This document shows, one piece after another, positions 25,861-34,722 of a DNA stretch of 64,000 bases (the first letter of the stretch is position 1; every line of letters begins with the position of its first letter). The position numbers were made by a program, and so were the translations under genes. The stretch covers positions 62,001 through 126,000 of the forward strand of contig NZ_LZRD01000018.1 of assembly GCF_001687325.1 (NCBI RefSeq), written 5' to 3'. The DNA is from Streptomyces sp. PTY087I2 (GTDB taxonomy: Bacteria; Actinomycetota; Actinomycetes; Streptomycetales; Streptomycetaceae). Under the pieces are notes generated by a model that was given only the letters and a program-made list of their open reading frames with translations, was not told the DNA's origin and did not search any database.

Positions 25861-26072
25861 CTCACTCCTCCATGGCCACACTGCGTGGCCTTGCCACAAG
25901 AGTAATGGGTAGGCAAAAGAATCACCCTAGTGCCCGGGGAGGATCTTTCCGGCATCCGTGACGGACCGCCCGCCGGGGGCCCGGCCGGGTCCCGAGGCGG
26001 TCCGGTGGCGGGGATGCGGGGCGATGGTGCGGTCACGGTCCGGGCCGCCCGGGTCACGCAGCGTGCGGTGCG

Positions 26073-26158
26073 TGGTGCCCGGAGCCGGACTCGAACCGGC
26101 ACGCCCCCGAGGGGCAGCGAGGTTTAAGCTCGCCGTGTCTACGTTCCACCATCCGGGC
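26073..26158 (-). tRNA. bldA: tRNA-Leu(UAA), bldA
   Basis: 86 nt on the minus strand with a 3' CCA encoded. Acceptor GCCCGGA pairs with TCCGGGC. The anticodon stem GCGAG/CTCGC encloses the loop CTTAAAC with anticodon TAA at 26126-26124. A long variable arm (class II tRNA) and a GGTTCGAGTCC T arm are present. It reads UUA, the rarest codon in Streptomyces; this tRNA is bldA, which controls sporulation and antibiotic production by limiting translation of TTA-containing genes. Two such genes lie in this window (16469-16987 and 41145-42710). Confidence 0.95.
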
Positions 26159-26737
26159 GTGCCGCGCGGCTCCGCGTCTGGCTACCGACCCTATCGGGGG
26201 CCGTCCCTCGATCAGCGGAACAGTGGCGCGATGTTGTCTTATTTTATTGACCGCTTGAGGGTCCGTCAGCACATGGGGCCGGGCTGACCACACGCCCGCG
26301 ACCGATCCCGGGCGGTGTGCGCGCCGCAGCGGAATGACGGAAAGTCGCCGCACTCGTACGGCCCAACGCGCCAGGTCCGCGCCAGGCCTCGCCAGGGCGT
26401 GCGCCACCCTCGGCCGCCGCCCCGCTCCGGCCCGGTGGCCGACACCGCTCCGGGGCCGCCCTCCCGCCGTCGCGACCGTCCTCCGCCGGCACCCCCGTCC
26501 GCTCACGCTGGGTGACCGTGGGGCGCCGGCACTACTCCGCTCAGGGTCGATGTCATACCCGAGGAGGACGGATTCACGCCCGTGATGCGACTCAAGAGGG
26601 CCCCGGGAACGGGCTTCGGGAGTGACGACCGGAGGCGATCGGACCGTAAGGATGGAGTAAGTCCCCGAGGCATGGCGTCAGCGCCCCGCCTCACCACGGC
26701 CCAGGCCATCCGCATCACCCGAACCAGGAGCGTCCCA
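26159..26737. other. 579-bp intergenic region between bldA and the ABC transporter
   Basis: An AT-rich tract at about 26231-26250 (TTATTTTATTGACC in plus sense) lies 75-90 bp upstream of the bldA 5' end and is the likely start of its promoter region. The transporter side (26540-26737) has no clear promoter box that I can assign. In-frame starts upstream of 26738 lack good ribosome sites. I see no other gene. Confidence 0.5.
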
Positions 26738-27508
26738 GTGACCACCACCCCCACCGTTCACCGCGCCACCGCGGTGGCTGCCCGCGCCACGGAGCTGTCG
26801 AAGGTCTACGGCGAGGGCGAGACGCAGGTCGTCGCCCTGGACCGGGTGACCGTGGACTTCCCGCAGGGCGAGTTCACCGCGATCATGGGCCCGTCGGGCT
26901 CCGGCAAGTCGACGCTGATGCACTGCGTCGCCGGGCTCGACAGCTTCAGCAGCGGCTCGGTGCGGATCGGCGAGACCGAGCTGTCCACGCTGAAGGACAA
27001 GCAGCTCACCCAGTTGCGCCGGGACAAGATCGGCTTCATCTTTCAGGCGTTCAACCTGCTTCCGACGCTCACCGCGCTGGAGAACATCACCCTGCCGATG
27101 GACATCGCGGGCCGTAAGCCGGACGCCGCGTGGCTCCAGAAGGTCATCGACATGGTCGGTCTCTCGGAGCGGCTGAAGCACCGCCCGACCGAGCTCTCCG
27201 GCGGTCAGCAGCAGCGCGTCGCCGTGGCCCGCGCCCTGGCCGCGCGGCCCGAGATCATCTTCGGTGACGAGCCGACCGGGAACCTGGACTCCCGCTCCGG
27301 CGCCGAGGTGCTGGGCTTCCTGCGCAACTCGGTGCGCGAGCTGGGCCAGACCGTGGTGATGGTGACCCACGACCCGGTGGCCGCCTCCTACGCGGACCGG
27401 GTCGTCTTCCTCGCGGACGGCGCGGTCGTCGACCAGATGATCCAGCCGACCGCCGACCGGGTCCTCGACCGGATGAAGGCGTTCGACGCGAAGGACCGCA
27501 CGAGCTGA
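26738..27508 (+). CDS. ABC transporter ATP-binding protein (LolD/MacB type)
   Basis: 256 aa, GTG at 26738 with CCAGGAGCG. Walker A GPSGSGKST (about residue 52), Q-loop FIFQAFNLLP, signature LSGGQQQRVAVARAL, Walker B IIFGDEPTGNLD and H-loop VMVTHDPVA. The FNLLPTLTALENI stretch is typical of the MacB/LolD/FtsE branch that works with FtsX-fold permeases. The permease is the next gene, 122 bp downstream. Together they form a mechanotransmission-type transporter; the substrate is unknown. Confidence 0.93.
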   Translation: MTTTPTVHRATAVAARATELSKVYGEGETQVVALDRVTVDFPQGEFTAIMGPSGSGKSTLMHCVAGLDSFSSGSVRIGETELSTLKDKQLTQLRRDKIGFIFQAFNLLPTLTALENITLPMDIAGRKPDAAWLQKVIDMVGLSERLKHRPTELSGGQQQRVAVARALAARPEIIFGDEPTGNLDSRSGAEVLGFLRNSVRELGQTVVMVTHDPVAASYADRVVFLADGAVVDQMIQPTADRVLDRMKAFDAKDRTS

Positions 27509-27630
27509 CGCCCGCGGCCGGTCACCGCGACCGGCCGCCGCACGGCTGACGCGTACGGCCGCCGCACCCCGGCCCCGTACCCGCGTGCGCCCCCGCCCTC
27601 CCCTTCCGGACCCCATCCCAGGACACAGAC

Positions 27631-30162
27631 ATGTTCCGTACCGCCCTGCGCAATGTGCTCGCGCACAAGGCCAGGCTGCTGATGACCGTGCTCGCCGTCA
27701 TGCTCGGCGTAGCGTTCGTCTCCGGCACGCTGGTCTTCACCGACACCCTCGGCAACGCCTTCCGCAACCAGTCCGCCAAGAGCTACGACAACGTCGCCGT
27801 CTCCATCGAGACGTTCGCCGGCGACGACGAGAAGACCCCCGGCATCGACGACGCCACCCTGGAGAAGATCCGGGCCCTGGACGGCGTGGCCTCCGCCACC
27901 GGCCGCGTCGACGGCTTCGCCGGGGTCGCCGACCCCGACGGCAAGCTGATCGGCAACGGCTGGTCCAACACCGGTGCGAACTTCTCCCCCGGCAAGGACG
28001 GCAAGGACACCCAGTACGACTTCACCGACGGCTCGGGCCCGGTGAAGAGCGGCTCGGTCGCGCTCGACAAGGACACCGCGAGCAAGGGCAAGTACAAGGT
28101 CGGCGACCCGGTGCGGGTCGCGACCAACGGCCCGGTGAAGGAGTACACCCTCTCGGGGATCTTCACCACCGAGGACGGCGCGGTCAACGCGGGCGGCAGC
28201 CTCGTGCTGTTCGACACCGCGACCGCCCAGCAGCTCTACCTGAAGCCCGGTGTCTTCCGGAACGCCACGGTCTCCGCGGCGGGCGGCGTCTCCGACCAGA
28301 AGCTGCTGGACGCGATCGAGCCGCTGCTGCCGAAGGACGCCACCGCGCAGACCGGCAAGGCGCTCGCCGACAAGCAGGCCGAGGACATCGAGTCCGGTCT
28401 GACCAGCCTCAACACCATGCTGCTGGCCTTCGCGGGCATCGCGCTGTTCGTCGGCGTCTTCCTCATCGCCAACACCTTCACGATGCTGATCGCCCAGCGG
28501 ACCCGTGAGCTGGCCCTGATGCGGGCCATCGGCGCCACCCGCCGCCAGGTGAAGCGTTCGGTGCTGCTGGAGGCCGCCTTCGTCGGCACCCTCGCCTCCG
28601 TCATCGGCTTCCTCCTCGGTCTCGGCCTCGCCACCGGTCTGCGCTCCGCGATGGGCCTGCTGGGCGGCAAGATCCCGGCCGGTCCGCTGATCGTCTCGCC
28701 CACCGCCGTCGTCTCCGCCTTCGCGGTCGGCATCCTCATCACCGTGCTGGCCGCCTGGCTGCCCGCCCGCCGGGCCGCGAAGATCGCCCCGGTCGCCGCG
28801 ATGAGCAGCGTCCACGCCGCCGCCTCCGTCAAGTCCCTCGTCGTACGGAACTCGATCGGCGGCGTGATCACCCTGCTCGGCTCGGCCGGCATCGTCGGCG
28901 GCGCCGCGACGGGCGGCACCTCCGGCCGGCAGCTGGTCGCGGCGGGCGCGTTCTTCGCCCTGATCGGCGTCATCATCCTGATCCCGCTGCTCTCCCGCCC
29001 GGTGATCGCGCTGGTCCGGCCGCTGCTGAAGAAGGTGTTCGGCGTCTCCGGGAAGCTGGCCTCGCAGAACGCGGTCCGCAACCCGCGGCGCACCGGAGCC
29101 ACCGCCTCCGCGCTGGCCATCGGGCTGACCCTGGTCACCGGCATCTCGGTGCTCGGCGTCACGCTCGGCCAGGCCATCGACAAGATGACCACGGACAACA
29201 TCAAGGCCGACTACCTGATCACGATGGCCAGCGGCGACTCGCTCGACGAGTCCGCGCTCACGGCCCTGTCGAAGGCCGACGGCGTCTCCGCGCTCTCCCC
29301 GCAGCAGGCGGCGTGGTTCGAGGTCGACGGCGACTACTTCTCGGCCTCCGGCGTCACCCCGGGCGATGTGGAGAAGGTCTTCTCCCTGACGACCGAGTCC
29401 GGTTCGCTGTCCACGCTCAAGGACGGCCAGGTCGCGATCGGCTCCAAGACCGCGAAGAAGCACGGCTGGAAGGCCGGCGACACCCTTCCCGTGAAGTTCG
29501 ACAACGACAAGAAGGGCGAGCTGAAGGTCGGCGCGACCTACAAGGAGAACGAGTTCCTCTCGCCCTTCGTGATCCCGAAGGAGATGGCCGACAAGTACAG
29601 CGCCTCCACCCGCCCGCAGATCCGCGAGATCTGGATCAAGACGGACGGCGGCGCGAGCAAGGCCAACGAGCAGTCCCTCGTGAACGCGCTCGGCGACAAC
29701 CCGGCGATGAGCGTCATGGACCGGCAGGACATCCGTGACATGTTCGGCGGCTTCATCAACACCGCCCTGAACATCATGTACGGGCTGCTCGCCATGGCCC
29801 TGCTGATCGCGGTCCTCGGGGTCGTCAACACCCTCGCGATGTCGGTGTTCGAGCGGCAGCAGGAGATCGGCATGCTCCGCGCGATCGGTCTCGACCGGGG
29901 CCGCGTCAAGCGGATGATCCGTCTGGAGGCCGTCGTCATCTCGGTCTTCGGCGCGGTGATCGGGGTCGGCCTGGGTGTCTTCCTCGGCTGGGCGATCGGC
30001 CGGACGCTGTCCGCCGACATCCCCGGCTACGCCCTGGTCATCCCGTGGGACCGGCTCGGCATCTTCCTGCTCCTGGCCGGCCTGGTGGGCGTCCTCGCCT
30101 CACTGTGGCCCGCCCGCAGCGCCGCGAAGCTCAACATGCTGACGGCGATCAAGACGGAGTAG
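27631..30162 (+). CDS. FtsX/MacB-fold ABC transporter permease
   Basis: 843 aa. One N-terminal membrane helix, a large extracytoplasmic domain (about 45-250), a three-helix FtsX module (about 260-400: LLAFAGIALFVGVFLIANTF, ERTRELALMRAIGATRRQVK-like), a further helix group, a second extracytoplasmic domain (about 520-700) and a second FtsX module at the C-terminus (ALLIAVLGVVNTLAMSVFER, QQEIGMLRAIGLDRGRVKRM). This duplicated layout is the usual actinobacterial form of MacB-like permease. Partner ATPase is just upstream. Confidence 0.92.
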   Translation: MFRTALRNVLAHKARLLMTVLAVMLGVAFVSGTLVFTDTLGNAFRNQSAKSYDNVAVSIETFAGDDEKTPGIDDATLEKIRALDGVASATGRVDGFAGVADPDGKLIGNGWSNTGANFSPGKDGKDTQYDFTDGSGPVKSGSVALDKDTASKGKYKVGDPVRVATNGPVKEYTLSGIFTTEDGAVNAGGSLVLFDTATAQQLYLKPGVFRNATVSAAGGVSDQKLLDAIEPLLPKDATAQTGKALADKQAEDIESGLTSLNTMLLAFAGIALFVGVFLIANTFTMLIAQRTRELALMRAIGATRRQVKRSVLLEAAFVGTLASVIGFLLGLGLATGLRSAMGLLGGKIPAGPLIVSPTAVVSAFAVGILITVLAAWLPARRAAKIAPVAAMSSVHAAASVKSLVVRNSIGGVITLLGSAGIVGGAATGGTSGRQLVAAGAFFALIGVIILIPLLSRPVIALVRPLLKKVFGVSGKLASQNAVRNPRRTGATASALAIGLTLVTGISVLGVTLGQAIDKMTTDNIKADYLITMASGDSLDESALTALSKADGVSALSPQQAAWFEVDGDYFSASGVTPGDVEKVFSLTTESGSLSTLKDGQVAIGSKTAKKHGWKAGDTLPVKFDNDKKGELKVGATYKENEFLSPFVIPKEMADKYSASTRPQIREIWIKTDGGASKANEQSLVNALGDNPAMSVMDRQDIRDMFGGFINTALNIMYGLLAMALLIAVLGVVNTLAMSVFERQQEIGMLRAIGLDRGRVKRMIRLEAVVISVFGAVIGVGLGVFLGWAIGRTLSADIPGYALVIPWDRLGIFLLLAGLVGVLASLWPARSAAKLNMLTAIKTE

Positions 30163-30205
30163 CCACGGGCCCGGGGCCGGGACACATCCGGGACACAGGG
30201 GACGA

Positions 30206-30249
30206 CGAGGGGCCGGTGCACCGCTGGGGAGCGGAGCACCGGCCCCTCG
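30206..30249. terminator. Bidirectional hairpin terminator between convergent genes
   Basis: Perfect 14-bp stem CGAGGGGCCGGTGC (30206-30219) with 30236-30249, 16-nt loop, between the permease stop (30162) and the methyltransferase stop (30299). Confidence 0.8.
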
Positions 30250-30266
30250 CCCGTGCGTTCGTACGC

Positions 30267-30318
30267 GTACGGGTCAGGCGTCCTCGCCCTCGTACGGGTC
30301 AGGCGACCCCGCCCTCGG
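30267..30318. repeat. Imperfect 25-bp tandem repeat at the methyltransferase 3' end
   Basis: GTACGGGTCAGGCG at 30267 recurs at 30292, with matching CCCTCG-type context, period 25 bp. Each copy carries the TCA that would be a stop on the minus strand; the first copy met by the gene (30299-30301) is the one used. Confidence 0.6.
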
Positions 30319-31612
30319 CGGACTCCGTCCAGGCGCGCGAGCGCAGCGGCAGCCGGGAGCCGCCGCCGTCCAGCGGGCGCACCGCGAGGATCTGGTTGAC
30401 GCCGATCTTGTTGTGCTCGAAGGAGAGCGCGGAGGCGGCCATGTAGAGCCGCCAGACGCGGGCCCGGCCCGGGGAGGTGGCGCGTACGGCCTGCTCCCAG
30501 TGCCGCTCCAGGTTGGCCACCCACTGACGCAGGGTCAGCGCGTAGTGCTCGCGCAGCGCCTGAACGTCCCGGGCCTCGAAGCCGGCCTCCTCCAGGGTGG
30601 CCAGGGTGCGGCCGACCGGGGCGAGTTCGCCGTCGGGGAAGACGTAGGAGTCGATGAACGCGTCGATGTGGTACGCGTCCTCGTCCTTCTCGGGGCGGCG
30701 GGCGATCTGGTGGTTCAGGAGGCGGCCGCCGGGCTTGAGGAGGGCGTGGAGGACCTCGGCGTACTCCCGGTAGCGGACCGAGCCGACGTGCTCGGCCATG
30801 CCGATCGAGGAGATCGCGTCGTACGGGCCGTCGCTGACGTCCCGGTAGTCCTGGACGCGGATCTCGATCCGGTCGGTCAGGCCCTCCTCGGCGATGCGTT
30901 TACGGGCGTGGGCGGCCTGTTCCCGGGAGAGGGTGACGCCGGTGACCCGGGCCCCGTAGTGGCGGGCGGCGTGGATGGCCATCGAGCCCCAGCCGCAGCC
31001 GACGTCCAGGAGCCGGTCGCCCTCCTTCAGGCCGAGCTTGCGGCAGACCAGGTCGAGCTTGTCGCGCTGGGCGTCCTCCAGGGTGGAGCCGTCCTGCCAG
31101 TAGGCGCAGGAGTAGACCATGGAGGGGCCGAGCACCAGGGCGTAGAAGTCGTTGCCGACGTCGTAGTGGTGGCTGATGGCCTCCTTGTCGCGGCGTCTGG
31201 TGTGCAGCGGGCCGGTGCGGCGGCGCACCTCCTCGGCGGGCGGGGCGGGCGGCGGCCAGGGCCCGGCGAGGCCGAGGAGGCCGCGGGCGAAGGCGCGGAC
31301 CCTGGGGTCGCGGACCGGGTGGACGGTGTCCTTGGCGTCGGCGCCCCGGTCCCAGAGCAGCCCGGCGATCCGGCCGAGCACGTCGTACAGATCGCCCTCG
31401 ACGTCGATCTCCCCGGCCACCCAGGCGCGGGCCAGGCCCAGTTCGCCGGGCTTCCACAGGAGCCGGCGCAGGGCGCGGCGGTGCCGGATCACGAGGACGG
31501 GGGCGTCGGGCGGTCCCGACTCGCTGCCGTCCCAGGCCCGGATCCGGACCGGCAGGGGTTCCGAGAGCAACTCTTCGGCGAGAGCGGTCAGCCGCGACGC
31601 GGCGTCTGCCAT
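30299..31612 (-). CDS. Cyclopropane-fatty-acyl-phospholipid synthase-type methyltransferase
   Basis: 437 aa, ATG at 31612 with GGAGGTGTGCGCC. The C-terminal two-thirds are the SAM-dependent Cfa fold: SHHYDVGNDFYALVLGPSMVYSCAYW, SAM loop RLLDVGCGWGSMAIHAARH, GVTLSREQAAHA and SSIGMAEHVG, with HIDAFIDSYVFPDGELAP near residue 320. The N-terminal about 130 residues match the variable lipid-binding part of CFA synthases. Transfers a methylene from SAM to unsaturated acyl chains of membrane lipids; other lipid methylations are possible. Convergent with the transporter genes. Confidence 0.9.
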   Translation of the reverse strand: MADAASRLTALAEELLSEPLPVRIRAWDGSESGPPDAPVLVIRHRRALRRLLWKPGELGLARAWVAGEIDVEGDLYDVLGRIAGLLWDRGADAKDTVHPVRDPRVRAFARGLLGLAGPWPPPAPPAEEVRRRTGPLHTRRRDKEAISHHYDVGNDFYALVLGPSMVYSCAYWQDGSTLEDAQRDKLDLVCRKLGLKEGDRLLDVGCGWGSMAIHAARHYGARVTGVTLSREQAAHARKRIAEEGLTDRIEIRVQDYRDVSDGPYDAISSIGMAEHVGSVRYREYAEVLHALLKPGGRLLNHQIARRPEKDEDAYHIDAFIDSYVFPDGELAPVGRTLATLEEAGFEARDVQALREHYALTLRQWVANLERHWEQAVRATSPGRARVWRLYMAASALSFEHNKIGVNQILAVRPLDGGGSRLPLRSRAWTESAEGGVA

Positions 31613-31964
31613 GGCGCACACCTCCGTGGTGTTTCCCCGACAAGCACAGCAAGCACAACAGGAACAGCAGGCAACAACAGGCAACAGACATGCTCGTAAG
31701 CCCCGCCGCGACACCCCGAAGCGCCGTCGCGAGGTACACCTGCGTCAACTCTTCCCGCACACCGCGTCATCCCGCTACCGGGCAACGAAACGGCAAAGCA
31801 CGTGTACGCGCCATCCATAGGGGCGGGAGCGGGCCATCGCGCCGTTCCCGGTCCCGGCCCGGGCGGGTCGCCGGATACGCCGAAGGGGCCGTCCGCACCA
31901 CGGATGGCGGACGGCCCCTTCGGGCGTCGTACGGGGTGCTCCTCGCGGAGCGGTCACCGGAGGG
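31613..31964. other. 352-bp intergenic region upstream of the Cfa-like gene
   Basis: Contains an unusual A/C/G-only low-complexity tract with short CAAGCACA/CAACAGG repeats (about 31640-31690) directly before the Cfa-like gene, probably part of its leader, and the ndh terminator at 31881-31922. No gene seen. Confidence 0.55.
31881..31922 (-). terminator. Hairpin terminator after ndh
   Basis: Perfect 16-bp stem CGAAGGGGCCGTCCGC (31881-31896) with 31907-31922, 10-nt loop, 43 bp beyond the ndh stop. Confidence 0.85.
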
Positions 31965-33350
31965 TCAGGAGGCCTTGGCCTTCTCGCCCTCGGACTTGGC
32001 GGCGGCCGGAGCCGGGGCCGGCTTGGCGGCCTCGTAGAACTCCTCGCGCGGCGTCTCCATGGCGCCGAGCGAGACGACCTCGCGCTTGAGGAACATCGCC
32101 AGCGTCCAGTCGGCGAAGACCCGGATCTTGCGGTTCCAGGTCGGCATGGCCATGCCGTGGTAGCCGCGGTGCATGTACCAGGCGAGACGGCCCTTGAGCT
32201 TGATCTTCACCTTGCCCATGACGATCATCGCGACGCCCTTGTGCAGACCGAGACCGGCGACCGCACCCTTGTTGGCGTGGCTGTACTCCTTCTGCGGGAA
32301 GCCCCGCATGCCGGAGATCACGTTGTCGCCGAGGACCTTCGCCTGACGCAGCGCGTGCTGGGCGTTGGGCGGGCACCAGGCGTTCGGGTTGCCGGCGCGG
32401 CGGCCGACCATGTCCGGCACCTGGGCGTTGTCGCCCGCGGCCCAGATGTAGTCGGTGCCCTGCACCTGGAGCTTCTCGGTGGTGTCGACGTGGCCGCGGG
32501 GGCCGAGCGGCAGACCGAAGCGGGCGAGCGCCGGGTTCGGCTTCACACCGGCGGTCCACACGATGGTGCTGGAGTCGACCTCCAGGCCGTTCTTCAGGAC
32601 CACGTGGCCGTCGACGCAGGAGTCCATCGAGGTGGAGAGGTAGATCTCCACACCGCGGCTCTCCAGGTGCTCCTTGCCGTAGGCGCCCAGCTTCGGGCCG
32701 ACCTCGGGAAGGATCTTGTCGGCGGCGTCGACGAGGATGAAGCGCATGTCCTCGCGCTTCACGTTGGTGTAGTACTTCGCCGCGTCGCGGGCCATGTCCT
32801 CGACCTCGCCGATGGTCTCCGCGCCGGCGAAGCCGCCGCCCACGAAGACGAACGTCAGCGCCTTGCGGCGGACGTCCTCGTCGGTCGTGGAGTCAGCCTT
32901 GTCCAGCTGCTCCAGGACGTGGTTGCGCAGGCCGATGGACTCCTCGATGCCCTTCATGCCGATGCCCTGCTCGGCGAGGCCGGGGATCGGGAAGGTGCGG
33001 GAGACCGCGCCCATCGCGATGACCAGGTAGTCGAAGGGCAGCTCGTAGGCCTCGCCGACGAGCGGCGCGACCGTGGCGACCTTGCGGTCCTGGTCGATGG
33101 TCGTGACACGACCGGTGAGAACCTCAGCCTTGGGCAGCACGCGTCGCAGCGGGACGACGACATGCCGAGGCGAGATGCTGCCGGCGGCAGCTTCGGGGAG
33201 GAAGGGCTGGTACGTCATGTACGACCGCGGGTCGACGACCGTGACGGTCGCCTCTCCGTATCGCATCTTCTTCAGAATGCGACGAGCTGCGTACAGGCCT
33301 ACGTACCCACCGCCTACAACGAGGATCCTGGGACGCTCCGTGGTGCTCAT
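31965..33350 (-). CDS. ndh: Type II NADH dehydrogenase (non-proton-pumping)
   Basis: 461 aa from ATG 33350; the ribosome site (GGGGTGGA) is weak and distant. Two Rossmann motifs: ILVVGGGYVGLYAAR for FAD at the N-terminus and FVFVGGGFAGAETIGE for NADH near residue 170. The FAD ribityl motif DYIWAAGDNAQVP is near 310. The C-terminal part (GRLAWYMHRGYHGMAMPTW) is the membrane-contact region of the family, followed by an Ala/Lys tail. Passes electrons from NADH to menaquinone. Two Rex-operator-like sites precede it, implying repression at low NADH/NAD+. Confidence 0.93.
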   Translation of the reverse strand: MSTTERPRILVVGGGYVGLYAARRILKKMRYGEATVTVVDPRSYMTYQPFLPEAAAGSISPRHVVVPLRRVLPKAEVLTGRVTTIDQDRKVATVAPLVGEAYELPFDYLVIAMGAVSRTFPIPGLAEQGIGMKGIEESIGLRNHVLEQLDKADSTTDEDVRRKALTFVFVGGGFAGAETIGEVEDMARDAAKYYTNVKREDMRFILVDAADKILPEVGPKLGAYGKEHLESRGVEIYLSTSMDSCVDGHVVLKNGLEVDSSTIVWTAGVKPNPALARFGLPLGPRGHVDTTEKLQVQGTDYIWAAGDNAQVPDMVGRRAGNPNAWCPPNAQHALRQAKVLGDNVISGMRGFPQKEYSHANKGAVAGLGLHKGVAMIVMGKVKIKLKGRLAWYMHRGYHGMAMPTWNRKIRVFADWTLAMFLKREVVSLGAMETPREEFYEAAKPAPAPAAAKSEGEKAKAS

Positions 33351-33384
33351 GCCATCGAGTATCCACCCCGCCCCAGGGGGGTGC

Positions 33385-33402
33385 TCGTGAGCCCCTTCAC
33401 AA
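33385..33402. promoter_or_regulatory. Rex operator-like site, proximal to ndh
   Basis: TCGTGAGCCCCTTCACAA agrees with the Rex consensus TTGTGAA-N4-TTCACAA at 12 of 14 fixed positions. Its near edge is 35 bp before the ndh start codon. Confidence 0.6.
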
Positions 33403-33657
33403 GGATTGGCCGACCCTCTGCTACACTTCGCCGCCCACGTGACCCAGGTCATGGGTACGAAAGGGAACCACGACACTGCGGGAAACGTTCTTCACCGCTT
33501 GTGAGCAGGCCCTTGACCCTCCGAACGGGGCGAACCACGGTCCCCGTCCACTCCGGCGTAACACCCCCGGAACACGCCCGCGACACCCCTCCGCGACCCC
33601 GGGGGTGCCCCATAGGGGCGTACGGGCCACGAACCGCGCCCGACAGAGCCCAATTCC

Positions 33658-33675
33658 TTGTGAAGAAGTTCACGA
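33658..33675. promoter_or_regulatory. Rex operator-like site, distal to ndh
   Basis: TTGTGAAGAAGTTCACGA agrees with TTGTGAA-N4-TTCACAA at 13 of 14 fixed positions. About 308 bp upstream of the ndh start. Rex is the NADH/NAD+ sensor of actinomycetes. Confidence 0.65.
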
Positions 33676-33777
33676 ACTTTCTCGCGGTGCGCCCCGGAGA
33701 AGGCCCCCGAGCGGCCCACCGAAGCCGGTGGGCGGCTCAAAGGTGCATGTGATGAAGCGATTGAGCGGCAGGCCCGG

Positions 33778-34722
33778 TCAGCCCGCGGCGCTCCACGCGA
33801 TCCCGTCCAGGATGTCGTGTTCGCTCACGACGACCTCGTGGGCTCCCGTCCGCTCCATCACCGCGAGCAGGACGAGCGCCCCGGCGCCGATCACGTCGAC
33901 GCGGCCCGGGTGCATCACGGGGATCGCGGCGCGCTCCTCGTGCGTGGACCGGAGAAGGCGCTCGGTGATCGCGCGGACCTGGCCGCGGGAGACCCGGGAG
34001 TGGTGGATGGCCTTGGAGTCGTACTCCTCCAGCTCCAGCGCGATCCCGGCGACCGTGGTGACGGTGCCCGCGAGGCCGACGAGGGTGCCCGCTCCGGTGA
34101 GCGGGACGGTCCGCTCGGCGAGGTCGAGGGCGGCGTCGATGTCCGCGCGGATCGCGGCGGCCCGCTCGTGGCTCGGCGGGTCCATCACGGCCCCGTCCAC
34201 GACGAGGTGACGCTCCGTCATCCGTACGCAGCCGATGTCGACGGACCGGGCCGCCTCCACCTCGTCCGAGCCGAGGACGAACTCGGTGGAGCCGCCGCCG
34301 ATGTCGACGACCAGATACGGCTTCGTCAGATGGTCACTGCCGGCCAGCTCCTTGGTGGCCCCGTCGAAGGAGAGCTGGGCCTCCTGGTCGCCGGTGATCA
34401 CCTCGGGCTCGACGCCCAGGATGTCCCGCACCCCGGCCACGAAGTCGGCGCTGTTCTCGGCGTCGCGGGAGGCGGAGGTGGCGACGAAACGGATCCGCTC
34501 CGCGCCCAGCTCCTCGATCGCGGCGGCGTACTCGCGGCAGGCCGCGAACGTCCGCTCCAGCGCCTCGGGGGCGAGCCGGCCGGTCCGGTCGACTCCCTGG
34601 CCGAGGCGGACGATCGTCATCCGCCGGTCCAGCTCGGTGAAGGAGCCGGTGGCGGGGTCCAGGTCGGCGACGAGGAGCCGGATCGAGTTCGTACCGCAGT
34701 CGACGGCGGCGACCCGGGTCAT
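33778..34722 (-). CDS. Exopolyphosphatase / pppGpp phosphohydrolase (Ppx/GppA)
   Basis: 314 aa, ATG at 34722 overlapping the upstream DUF501 stop (ATGA). ASKHA ATPase-like fold: N-terminal phosphate loop VAAVDCGTNSIRLLVAD, ATSASRDAENS, VVDIGGGSTEFVLG (second phosphate loop) and GLAGTVTTVAGIAL (adenosine-type loop). The short actinobacterial form lacks the C-terminal HD domain of E. coli GppA. Degrades polyphosphate and/or pppGpp. Last gene of a divIC - DUF501 - ppx run. Confidence 0.92.
   Translation of the reverse strand: MTRVAAVDCGTNSIRLLVADLDPATGSFTELDRRMTIVRLGQGVDRTGRLAPEALERTFAACREYAAAIEELGAERIRFVATSASRDAENSADFVAGVRDILGVEPEVITGDQEAQLSFDGATKELAGSDHLTKPYLVVDIGGGSTEFVLGSDEVEAARSVDIGCVRMTERHLVVDGAVMDPPSHERAAAIRADIDAALDLAERTVPLTGAGTLVGLAGTVTTVAGIALELEEYDSKAIHHSRVSRGQVRAITERLLRSTHEERAAIPVMHPGRVDVIGAGALVLLAVMERTGAHEVVVSEHDILDGIAWSAAG

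Larger units (their letters stand above)
33351..33777. other. 427-bp ndh upstream region
   Basis: Separates ndh from the stop of the Ppx/GppA gene. It holds two Rex-like operators, listed separately, and GTGAGCAGGCCC-type sequence of unclear meaning. No coding sequence recognised. Confidence 0.6.
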
